A stretch of DNA of 64,000 nt from Heligmosomoides polygyrus polygyrus (Eukaryota > Nematoda > Chromadorea > Rhabditida > Heligmosomidae), in NCBI GenBank assembly GCA_947396885.1, contig OX377205.1, positions 23,113,407 through 23,177,406 of the forward strand. Reading direction: 5' to 3'. Numbering within the stretch: the first letter of the stretch is position 1; each line of letters begins with the position of its first letter. This document shows positions 38,501 through 50,500 of the stretch, piece after piece. The notes beneath the pieces were generated by a model that saw nothing but the letters and a program-made list of their open reading frames with translations, had not been told where the DNA came from and did no database searches. The position numbers and the translations under genes are program-made.

Positions 38501-41500
38501 GCGAAGATGGTGCAGTTGCCGGCCGTCGACCTTCACTCCCATGTCTTCCCATTCTAGTTCGCGCATGACGTTTTCGAGGGTGGCGCTGAAGAGCTTCGGG
38601 GATATGGTATCCCCTTGTCGAACCCCTCTCTTCACGTCAATGACGACGTCGTTGTAGAATGGTGAGATCTTGGTCGTGAATCCACTGTACAACTCTCGAA
38701 GAACTCTGATGTACTGAGTAGGAACGCCCTGGGTGAGCAGGGCTTCCATGACCGCTTCAGTCTCGACGGAGTCGAATGCCTTCTTCAGGTCAATGAACGT
38801 AAGGCACAGCGGCAGCTTGTACTCTCGCGACACTTCGATGAGCTTCGTAATGGTGTGTATGTGGTCGATCGTGCTGAATCCTCTCCGAAATCCTGCTTGT
38901 TCGCATGGCTGTCCTTCGTCCAGCGTTCTACTAATCCTATTCAGGATGACTCGAGTGAACAGCTTGTAGACTACGGACAACAGGCAGATCGGGCGATAGT
39001 TGCCAATGTCGTGCACGTCTCCCTTCTTGTACAGCAAAACGGTCTTGCTGGTCTTCCACTGAGATGGAACCTTGCATTCGGACAGGTAGCGTGTGAAGAG
39101 CCGCGCCAGGGTGTTGATGAGCGCTGGCGGGAGGTTCTTCAGGTGTTCAGCTCTGATCCTGTCAGGACCGGGTGCTGTACGTTTCTTCACCGACGAGATG
39201 GCGTGTCGGATCTCGGAAGGGAGAACAGAGGGAACGACGTATCCATCCTGCGGAAGATGGCATGGGGGCAGGTGGACGTGACTATCGAAGAGATCGGAGT
39301 AGAAGTCGTGGATGACTTTCTCCATGGTCCTTCTGGAAGAGGTGATGGTTCCGTCAGGACGTCGGAGAGCGGTCATCTTGGTCTTGAAGTTGGCGAAGTT
39401 TCGGCGGGCATTGCGGATGCTCAACCCTGCCTCTGCAGCTTCAGCCAACACTTCCGCCCTTCTCTCCTTAAGATCCTCCTTTATCGCCTCTCTGCATAGC
39501 TTCGCAAGCTCGGACGTCAGTTGGTAGTTGCCTGACGCTCGTGCTGCTTCACGCTGGCGTATCAGCTCGAGAGTTTCCGGAGACAGACGTCTCTTGGTGG
39601 TCTTCAAGCTCTCGGCTCCCTTAGCACTATCGTGGAGATGGTGCACGAAGCGATCGTATTCCTCGTCGACGTTGTCCATGACGGCATCTTCCCAAAGGCC
39701 GACAAGAGAGGTGTAGAGATCCCAGTTGATGGTCGTTCTGGGATTCCTCTTCTTGAACTTCGCGGCCTTCTCTCCTTGACGCGAAAAGCGGAACCTCGCG
39801 CGAAGGAGGCGGTGGTCCGATCCCGTGTAGAACTTGGGGACAACGGAGACATCGGTCAGGCAATACTTGCGATTGAAGATGATGTGGTCGATCTCGTTGT
39901 GGAACTGGCCACCGGGGGATTCCCAGGTCCATCGTAGGGAGGGAGGCTTCTGGAACTGCGAGTTTCCATGGATGGTCTTGGTCGACATGATAAACTCAGA
40001 CAGCCTTTCACCATGCTCGTTCCACTCCAAACCGTGGGTTCCGATGTGAAGTTCTTCCGGCGACCTTCGTGGCCCGATCTTGGCGTTGAAGTCGCCGACG
40101 ATCACCTTGTAGAAGGTGTGATCTTCCTTATAGAACTTCTCCAGCTCCACGTAGAAGGCCTCGACGTCTTCGTCGTCGTAGTCGGATGTTGGGGCATACG
40201 CGACGAACACAGTCAAGGCTGGCACGGAGCCACATTGCTTCAGACGCAGACGTCCGATTCGGCTAGTCAGAGACTCGTACGAATCGATGTTCATGGCCAA
40301 GTGCGTGTTGACGAGGACACCAACGCCGCCTACTCCCCTGCTGTCGCATGTTCCGAGGAACAGTTCTTCTCCGGAGTCGTAGGCGGCGTGTAGGGGGTGG
40401 TGTCTTCTCGTCTCGGTCAGTCCGATGACGTCGTACTTGATCTTCCTGGCTTGCATCATCAGGTCCTCGACGGATGCTTCGGACGCAAGCGTGCGGGCGT
40501 TGTAAGTACAGATCGTCATCCTAGTCCTTCTCAGTTTGCGCAGCCTGGTTAGGCCTTGAGATTTTAGCAGCCTCTCCGTACTCGTCCTTCCCATCGCTGC
40601 AGAAATGGGGGCTCTTTCGGGGTCAGGGGAATGAGGCCCTTTAGTGCTGCTGTGTTTGACTGGAATACAACACGGGTAGCTAGTCAGGCTCTGTCGTGCG
40701 GGCGGGGTACTCCGGGCAGCCAGCCAGACTGCCCGAAGGGACGGGGCGAGACTTAAGGCGGCCTCGAATCGCCTTACATGTACTCCCAGTCTACCGAGTG
40801 CAAGCTTTTGGCCGAGCCGACACAGTTACAATCCGCACAGTCACGGACACATCCACGCACACTGTGCACGAACATGCCGCTCCCACGCACAAGGAACGCA
40901 TCGACCCGACACAGCAGGAGCAAGGAGTCCATCCCCTGCATCCCACCTGCGTCTCTGGGCAGTACACGGTCGCATTTGGTTCGCGTTTAATTCCCCTATC
41001 CACCACCCGGGGACGCGCCACGTGGCCCTGCGACAAGCGGCCCGAGATCCCTCTTAACAAGAGAGCCCGAAGGCTCTCTATCGAGGGAGATCCGTGGATC
41101 TTCTTTATTAAACCACAGTAAATTATCTGAGTAGGTATTTTGAACGGTAGCTTTAGTGAGAGGCCATGAATCATCATCGTAATCCTGTTCAGAGTAAGAT
41201 TTTTTGAAATGAGAGGCAAACCTTGACGCTTTCTCAAAATCATCTAATAATATAATAAAGATATGTAGAAGTACGTACCCAAAAATCTAATTGTGCGCTG
41301 GTCATTTCAATATTGCGACGTCAGTCAAAATCAGTAACGCGTATCGTTAACTATTAGGTTGGTGCATAATTTTTGACAATGAAAAGCATGATTTTAAAGA
41401 TTTATTTTTCTTTAGAAAAACAAATCATCCATCAACGATTCAACCACCTAGTGTCAACAATAGCAAGCCACTTCTTAGGCAAGGTTTCGATGTCCTAGCA

Positions 41501-44500
41501 TCAGAAAGAAGGGAGCATAGAGTCAAAATGGAGGAAATCTCAATTTTCAGGTGGTCTAATTATCGAACTTTTTCTGGTACAAATGCTGTTTGAGGGCTCT
41601 GAAGAGGTAGAAGTCCGACGGTGCCGTGTCAGGCCTGTACGGTTGATGAGGCACTGTCGTCCGGTCAATTTCCTCTAGGAAATCGCGAGTTGACTTCGCC
41701 GTGTGTGTTCTCGTGCTGTTGTGGAGGAGTGCGACTTCAAGAAGTTTCGGTCATGTTACCTCTAAAGCATCAGCCAGTTCTTAGAGCTGTTTTGTGTAGG
41801 CGTCGACATTGACACTGCGATTGTAATCCTACAGATCCCATAAGATCATATCTTGTGAATCTCAAAAATGGAGAAGAGATTCATCGATTCCTCTTTTATT
41901 TCATTCGATTCGTTGGCAGTCGTGCTGCTGCCGAGCCCTGACCATGTTCTTCGATCTGATGCCAAGTTTTGGCTCGCAGATGTAAATGGCTCGTAGCTGA
42001 CGCTGATCCACCTCAAAGAAATTTGCCCATGCGCTCTCCCACGCTCTCTCTCTATGCGCGCGCCTCTTGGAAGTTTCTAGAATCCACTACACGATATTGC
42101 AGACATCCCAAGAATTCCCCAAAGTGTTCTCAAGAATGGATGCTCTTAGGAATAAGTGCATGCTGCATCTTTAAAAGTAAAGCTGCTCTTATTTTTTTTT
42201 CTGAATTTATTGTAATGTATTAAAGCCTAATCTGTACGCTTTTTCTTTTGTGCTTTCCAAACACGTCCAGTTCTTTCTCCTCCACCATTAGGAAGAATGA
42301 ATCAACTTCTTTAATCAAGATGGAGCCGTGTATTCCGCTCGAAATTTCTCTACTATCTGTGTGAGCGAATAGGAAGCACATCTGTCTTTCTACGATTCTA
42401 TACCCTCGACCCGTGATTGTCTTTACAAGGAAAGATTCCCAACTCAAGGTGAGCTTTGGCGATGCTATTTTGACAGGATGTAGGGCCGTGTGAGCGGAGT
42501 CCAGAATTACAATTAGGTTTTGCTGAACGCTTTTTTAAAGACCGAAGAAAGAGGTGCAAAAACGTATGCACAACACTTATCAACCTCTATGATCCCCACG
42601 AGATGTGCCTTGGTGGCGCAGTCGGTGGGAGTGCCGCCTCATAGAAGCACACCGGCGGGGTTTCGAGTTCGAGTCCGCGTGCTGGCAGTTTTTTTGCACA
42701 TATTAGTCTGCTGCTATTACGTCTTCCCATGGAGTTAATTATAGGCGATCAGTGCTTACAGCAAACCAGGCTGTCTACTTGTGCCTTCACATGTGCTAGT
42801 TTTTCAACAATGCCTATCTGCACACCGTCATATCCTACCATATCACCAGTGATACCGTAACTGCACACAAATATGTATACCTTACAGTTGAATATTATGA
42901 ACCCGGACCATAGCGGCATATAAGTGAACTAGAAATGTCGTTCTCATCTGAAGATGATGTCGACCGACTACGTCACTTCCACCACCCCTTCACACCGCAT
43001 ATCACTTTTACGACAAGGAGAGAGATTGCTGGATTGAGTTGAAAACTTTTCCTTGTTAGCGATCAATTTTTTAAACTTCTTCCCGTTTCTGTTAAGCGCC
43101 CATTATCATCATCATCATCATTTTCATTTGCGTCTGGCGTCACCACACCAGAAGAGTGGACCTCGCTTAGCAGCAGGGTTCACTCTTCTGGTGTGGTGAC
43201 GCAAATTCTCCCGATCAAATGCTTGATCAGGGTCACACCAGCTATTTTTAAGTCTAGGTGCAACGTATCTAGCCAACGTTGCTTCGGGCGTCCTCTGTTA
43301 AGCGCCCATTAGTTAATGTAAAATTAATAGGATGATTAGATTTTCTGTTTTGAAACTGATGCTAATCTATTTAGATTCAGTAAAAGGCTGCCTCTGACTC
43401 AAGTTGAGCTTACATTTCCTTATTTACTCTGTTCAGGTAAACATTCCTCTTCCGGATGACAACGAGGCTACCGCCCACTCGCCTGTACGAATCCCTTTTG
43501 AGAGCACAGACGCGTAGGTTCTTCACAACAAAGATGAACAATGAATTTAATTCCCTTCTAAATCTGCGACTTGAAGATCCTTGCTTGTAGGGCTGCTAAC
43601 GGCTTCGTGATTGCACGAGCTTCGTGGTCGACGGAGGCGAGAACGAGGCGTCGGGAAAGCGTAGTCCAACCGCCGCCGGTTAGTGCCTTTAGTATTTGCT
43701 ACCAATATAAAGTTCGAGAGCTGACATATCTTCCTAAAAACACGAGTTGACCTTGTTTATTTTCTGTTGTTGTAAGCAAAACGTTCTGGACATCTATTAC
43801 TAACGTAGCGGCGGAACGAGAGGATCAGGTGCAGTCCTATCATTAGGAGAATAAAATGCATGAAGCTTTAAAATATTACTAGTAACAGCTGAGAATTTAT
43901 AAAATTTAGGTAAACAACGATGTCCCATTCGCTATTATTCCACCTGGAGTTCGGCTGGTATCTGATGAAGAGTTCGATTCAAACCCTAGGTGGATTGCGA
44001 TCGCGAAGCGGTCTCGGAAACGAAGCGCCAACGGAAGGTCAGAGCACCACAGTTGACATCTTCCTTCTCCATTCTCCGTGAAATCTATGCTAATCAAATG
44101 CTGTCAGGATACCCATTGATGGCAACGATATCGATGTCGTCTCGGGAGCTCTTGGTGAGGAGCGAAGGCTGAAGACCACTTTTCGCACTGCTGTTGATAG
44201 TATTCGAGCAGTTGGAATAGCACATGCCATCAGGTTGAGGTAACTAAGAGCTTCGCCATAACCTTCGGTGAACGTACTTCTGCAGCCGGATGCAACAACA
44301 ACTGAACCCTCGGGTATGCAGGGTACAAATGGTAGAGACACCCACAATGAAGCGTTCATCTCTTTCCCTTATCTTTTCTCTATCCCTTTTATCCCGCATA
44401 CCTGCGGCTGTAATTGTTGATGAATCCGGCCTCTGGATGACCTAAGCTATAAACTTTAAGGACGAAATTACTGGAGCGCGATGAAGACGCCGCTGAGCTG

Positions 44501-47500
44501 ACGTACTCGGAAGTCGTTCGCGAGGAGCCACTTCCCGGCCTTTTCGGCGCTCTTGGCTCCCTTTGTGGGCCGGCTGATCTCTCGAGGAAACTGAAGCCGA
44601 TGCGCAGAGCTCCGATTCGACAGCAGGTAGGCAAAGTTGCGCAGCTCCATGTCGATAGTCGAGGTGTATGACCGCTTGCTTCTAGAATTTCTCACCGTCG
44701 TCGTTGAACATAGTGGTGAATGTACAATCGGCAGTGAATCTGCCAACGAGAAACGATGGACAGCTGCAGCCGGTGGTGGAGGTCGCCTTTCAAGTGAGCA
44801 TATTCAACTTCTGGAGATTCAGTGTTAAATTTCCATTAAGGTGCTGTATAAAGTTACGCCCCCGCAAGAACTAAGCACCTCACATCAGGCTGAAGAAGTT
44901 CTTATTTCGGACACTATGGACCTCGTTATGTAATAGCCTTAAATGAAAATCTTTGGTTAATTCCTCATTGCAGAATGTCCGCCGTTTCACTCCTTCTGTG
45001 TCGGGACGGAACCCGAATTGGCAACAAGGCCTTTCCCTACCAGTTGAGGGAGCGAATGACCCAAAATCGATAATCGACTGCATCAAGCTGAGCATCTACG
45101 ACCAGGTTCGGTCTAGTTAAACGTTCGCCTAGGCGGATTTAATGGTTGCTCGAATTGGTTTTGGGTCACAAATGCGCTAAAATATGTTTGTAAAACAGCA
45201 GTACTACGCTCTGTCCTGGCTTCCTACAAGTCACACGGTTTCTGTTAACTTCTCTATCACAGCCACGTAGAATCATAGATAGATTCAGCTCTTCTTTTAA
45301 ATTTGGAAGCCATGAGTTCTAATAACGCGTCGTCATGTATTGGCAAGTTAAGGAATTGAGGATCTTATTGCGTTTCGCAGAAAAAAAGTGTGGCACTTCT
45401 AATGCCTTAACTATACATTTGCCTTGGTTTTCCGCAGAATTACAGTAAATGCATCAAGAAGCAGTGCGTGCTATTCACATCGTTCACCTGTCTTCCCGCT
45501 GATCATGGGGTTGTCGTGCGGGCTCCAGCTGCGTCTCCATTCGTCCCTGTCGCGTGCTAGAGTGGTCCATGGATGCTCCCCGCTCTAGGGACACTATGAG
45601 CGTTATATCGTTTATTCAGGGCTTTCACGAAGAAGTCCGACCAATGCGTTGGTAGGAGTTCTCTTGACATCCCGCGGAATCAGGTCGGTGACGGCGCTCG
45701 TCCAGCGGGTATCTGCGAAGCGCATTACGTGGTCGACCCCCCCCTCCCTAATTTTCGAATTTTTTTTTGCCCATTTCACAGCATCTCTGATCTTCGAACT
45801 TCGACGAAGTTTGGAACACCGGAGGCCTTCTCTCATTTGCGTAGGTCGTGTTACTCCGAGCTCGTCCACTCGATTCCACGCTGCGCGACGCTGACGTTCA
45901 TCCTGCTTTCGAATAGCCCAGGTCTCTGAGGCGTATGTTAGGGCAGGAAGAGCGATAGAGTCGAATAGGGGGGCACGGAGTCGGACGTTCTTCGTCTTCT
46001 TCGGACTCTTCCGACGCTCTAGCTCCGCCAATCGGCTCGTTTGCCCAACTCCGGCATCAGGTCGTTGGCCATGTTGACTTCGCGACCTAGATACATGTAG
46101 CTGAAGCACTCGGAGATGTACGTTCCGTTGAGCGAGAATGGGCATCAGAAACTCGTCCGTTTCCCATGAACATCGTCTTCGTAAATTCAGCTGCAGTCCA
46201 ACGTTCCCGTATACACGATCGAAGTCGCCCAGCATTCGCCCCGCCTGGCTGATGCTCGATGTTATGAGCACGATGTCGTCAGCGATGCGAAGATGGTGCA
46301 GCTGTCGTCCGTCGACCTTCACTCCCATGTTTTTCCATTCTAGTTCGTGCATGACGTTTTCGAGGGTGGCGCTGAAGAGCTTCGGGGATATGGTATCCCC
46401 CTGCCGAACCCCTCTCTTTACGTCGATGACGACGTCGTTGTAGAATGGAGAGATCTTGATCGTGAATCCATTGTACAGCTCTCGAAGGACTCTGATGTAC
46501 TGAGTAGGAACGCTCTGAGTGCGCAGAGGTTCGATGACCGCTTCAGTTTCGACAGAGTCGAATGCCTTCTTCAGGTCGAACGTAAGGCACAACGGCAGCT
46601 TGTCCTCTCGCGATATCCGATGAGCTTCGTAATGATGTCATTATATTGTAAAAATTACTCCTTCGATATGTTCAAGGAATTGCTTGGAAAGATTTCTGAA
46701 CAACGAGAAAGTAGCAAGACGACTTTTATAGTTCAAAAATACGGCTATTTTTGGAAACTCACCAGGAATAGGGGTTATGCGTATATCTGAACGGAAAAAT
46801 GAATACCACTGCAAGAGCGTGAGTGTTCATTCCTCGTGTAATAGAAAAATATATTTCGTCTTTGCAATATCTTTGAGCTTACCGAATTACGGGACCGAAG
46901 TTCGGTACATATGTAATCATAGAGCGGCACAAGGATTTATCTTCCAAACATCGAAGAAATACAAAAATACTGCTTCATAGGTGAGATGTTCGATTCTTTG
47001 ACCTCGCAATAATTTGGCGTTTTCTGCGTGTTCAATGTTTGCAAGGTATTTACCTCTCCGTCTGTGCAATTCGACGTCGCTTGCTTGGTGGGTTCCAGCA
47101 CCTTGTAAAAATAGAGCATAATTTTCATCTACTTAAAGGGTGGAGATTCTCGCAGTGCTATCTATTCCCGTCTTTCGGACATACACCTGAGATCCTTCTC
47201 TGTACGGGTACAGAGAAGGACCTCAAAATCTTTGTACCTAGACCGTCAGTCACTCATTGCCAACCCTATAATTTACCATAATGGACTCTTTTGGCAAGCA
47301 AGCCTGGATGGTGTTGCACGGGAATCCATCGGAAATCTCTATAGCAATTCATAACGCTCTGGAGCGTGTCTTGTAACTTTTCCTGGGATTTATTTTAAAC
47401 CGCTTCTCAAATACGAACCACCTAACCACCTTTTTCTCAATACTTAAATACACAAAGAAAAGCCACCAAGTCTTACGTAACTGCCGTTACTGATCCCCTC

Positions 47501-50500
47501 TATTGATTCTTGGAATTCGCTGCGTGTTCCAAACGCCGCTAGGAGAGTAAATTAAATTCATTGCATATTCCAAAGGCTATCGCCGAAGCATTTCCACTAC
47601 TACATACACACTTATGCATAGGCAATTAACCACCCTCCAGCAACGTCCTGTTCAACTCTGATGTAAGGATAGATTCCCGTAGACGTCCAAATCTTTTATG
47701 GATGTTTGGCGCAGCTGCAGCTACTCGACTATTTCGCCCGGCCGGCTTCCGTTCAGCTCCCACTTCACGCTGCCTTCACAGCGTTCGGTTTCTTTGGAAA
47801 TGTTCGGTCGTTTCGCAGTTCTTACAGTGGATGGAGTCCTTTCGCTAGGAAATGCCACGCTTGCTTGATCGCGACATATGAAAGCTCTGAAACGAGAGCA
47901 AGAAGCACTCACTAGCTTAGCACCGTTTATGCGCCCATGAGCACATCACACCCGACCCGAAAAATCGCTGTTGTCGCTGTTGTTTGTCTGAGATTCCCTC
48001 CTGTGACAGTTTCTCAACGAAAACCCTCTGAGCTGTCATTCGCGATTCCGCCGTCATCTTATCGTCGATCGGCTTCGACAATGAGAAACCGCAGAGCTGA
48101 CGCATCCAAAGTAAACAGCCACATTACTCGGTCGCGTTCTTTGTAAGCGTATCCAATCCTGAATCACTGTTTTATCACACGCCGCCGAGGCCGAAGGAGC
48201 GAAAGTTTCATGAGAATTCCGATCCTTGATACACCATAGACGTTATTCGCGAGATGAATACACCTGCAGTTTGATTTGAAGGCGCCCTTTTACATGATCT
48301 CTTAGCTATAATGTAGGCCAATCTTATTTAATTCAATGTACTACTTCTTGAGAAGCTTCTATTGATCAAAGTTGTAGGAAGACGGAAAACTAACCAGAGT
48401 CAGCTGAGTCCTTGAACTCAATGATCTACGGGCGCTCGAAATTGGAGGTACAGTATTGCACCGTCACCCGTACCCACCGCCATAACCTACGTAATCGACC
48501 GAAATTTGAAAAACGGATGCCAGATTCGTTATCAGCACCCCAAAGAACCCCTTGGGCGAGGTTTGGGCAAAACATTTTTTTTTTTTGCCTCTCCTCGACC
48601 GCTGGAGTCGTGAAAGTAGTGTAGTGAAAGTCGTGCCTTATGGCAGTCTAAATCAGCCTACTTCCTACACATCTCCTACACATTTATTTCACTCTAAATT
48701 GTCAAATAAGGCTTTGCTGTGAGCTGTGCTTCACTCACTTTTCTCAGCTTCTGATTTATACAATGTTTTGTATCTTTCAGCGAACGTTAAACAGTGACCT
48801 TACAACAGGTACGGGTTACAGCACGGGTGAATAAGGCTGTCGAGATCATAATCACCGACTTCGCCGAAACCTTGCCCAGGAAGGTTATATGGGGTTCTGA
48901 TCACGAATCTGACACCCGTTTTTCGATTTTCGGCCGATTACGGTAGGTTACGGTAGGTAAGGGTGACTAGGGCCGTCGAAGTCATAATCATCGATTTCGC
49001 ACAAACTTCTCCCAGGAAGGTTATTTGGTATGGGGATCACGAATCTAACTTCCGTTTTCCATTCTACCCTGGAGTATGTTAAATTACAGAAGGTAATGGT
49101 GATTAATGGTGAAGTCATGGTCACCGTTTTTGCCCAAACTTCGCATTGAGTACGAATCTGATCCTTATTTGACAATTTAGAGTGAAATAAATATGTAGGA
49201 GATGTGTAGGAAGCAAAAAAGACGGCAACCATGAAAAATGCAAAAATGCTGCATAGCAGGGGGTTCGAACACCTAACCTAGCACCTGCGAAGTTGCCCCG
49301 TACCCTGCTGAACCACCGACTCATTCGTCACAGACTCTTTTGCCGCTTCCCATACAACAGCGCGCGCACACGCGTGCACGTGGGCACGTGCTGACGGTGC
49401 GCTACTGTACCACGCCTTCGAGGGCACAATCTCTTTTGGTTCAAGGACTCAGCAAAAACGAAACATGTTTTTCTACTACATGAAGGGTGGAGATTCTCGC
49501 AGTACTATCCATTTCCCCCGTTCAGACCTACGCCTGAGACCCTTCCCTGGTAAGTACGCGCCTCAGGGAACCATACGAGACCCTTTCCAGCTTTCCTAGG
49601 TTGTATCCTAAACACAACTTCCCTTTCGTAGTCCTGAAACTTAAAAGAAAGTCGTCCACATCCGCGGTGTCATACAAATCTTGGGAACTTAAATATGCCA
49701 GAGCTGGTGGTCTCCCACGAGAATGGAGCACACCAACGTTTGTTGCCCTATCAGTCAAGAGATACGGGCTCTTGGCTCATGTGGTAATCCAGCTGAAGAA
49801 GGTGCCGGCAGTCGCCAGCGCTCCAATTCCAGGTTCTTGGTTCAGATCCCGCCTATGTCACCCAAGTCTTCTACCTCTCTGGAGTCGAATTAGCATTAGT
49901 CCTGTCTGGGAGGAATTAATCACGGACTTATCTATCGCTTGGTAACCACAATTCATTGCGTATTCAAATACGCATGCAAATTATCTCTACGATATCCCCA
50001 AAAAAATAGAAAAAAGCGAATTAGAATTAAATAATAGAACTAGAATACGTTGCACACTACGTAAACGGATTGACCGAGCTCGCCTTATATCGTTTATTCT
50101 TTATATGCTGCGTCGTTTTCTACAAAAATTTATACTCCAGGAAAAAAACTTCAAATCTGTGTAGCCCATATGAAAATTTGCATCGGAACAATTGTCTCTG
50201 GGACACTTCCTCGAGCGGAAAAGTTTTTCATTCAAACTTTAAAAATTCCTGCAATAGGTACACAGTGGTTTATTTAGTGTCATTATTCAACGGTCTACTA
50301 ATCAATTTTCAGGTCTGCCGTAATCGGAGGGGGTATGTAGTGATTTGCATTTTTAATCCCTTGCTTGGGTTTCTACGAAACCTTCAGATGTTTTCCTCAT
50401 GTGAACATCTTTAATTAAATCCAGGGGATGTGGTTGTGTGCAGCAGGATGACGCACTCATCTGACACTTTGCCCCCTCCCGACTAGGATAGATCCCAAAT

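Larger units (their letters stand above)
35780..41255 (-). mobile_element. CR1/Jockey-like LINE, split by an RTE element and a SINE
   Basis: The minus-strand coding pieces at 41250-41112, 37655-37249 and 36978-35888 join into one [22 protein letters not shown], then [39 protein letters not shown] and a C-terminal region. The 3' end carries an (AAAT)n tail at 35766-35796. A second copy of the same family, without the inserts, is at 56530-58095. The SINE is flanked by TGATATCAATA repeats and the RTE by ATCTTCTTTATTAA repeats, so both entered after the LINE. Confidence 0.9.

Noticed and set aside
45612..46592. Host gene on the minus strand (326-residue frame)
   Set aside because: The translation is a decayed RTE reverse transcriptase with an altered catalytic motif and flanking frameshifts.
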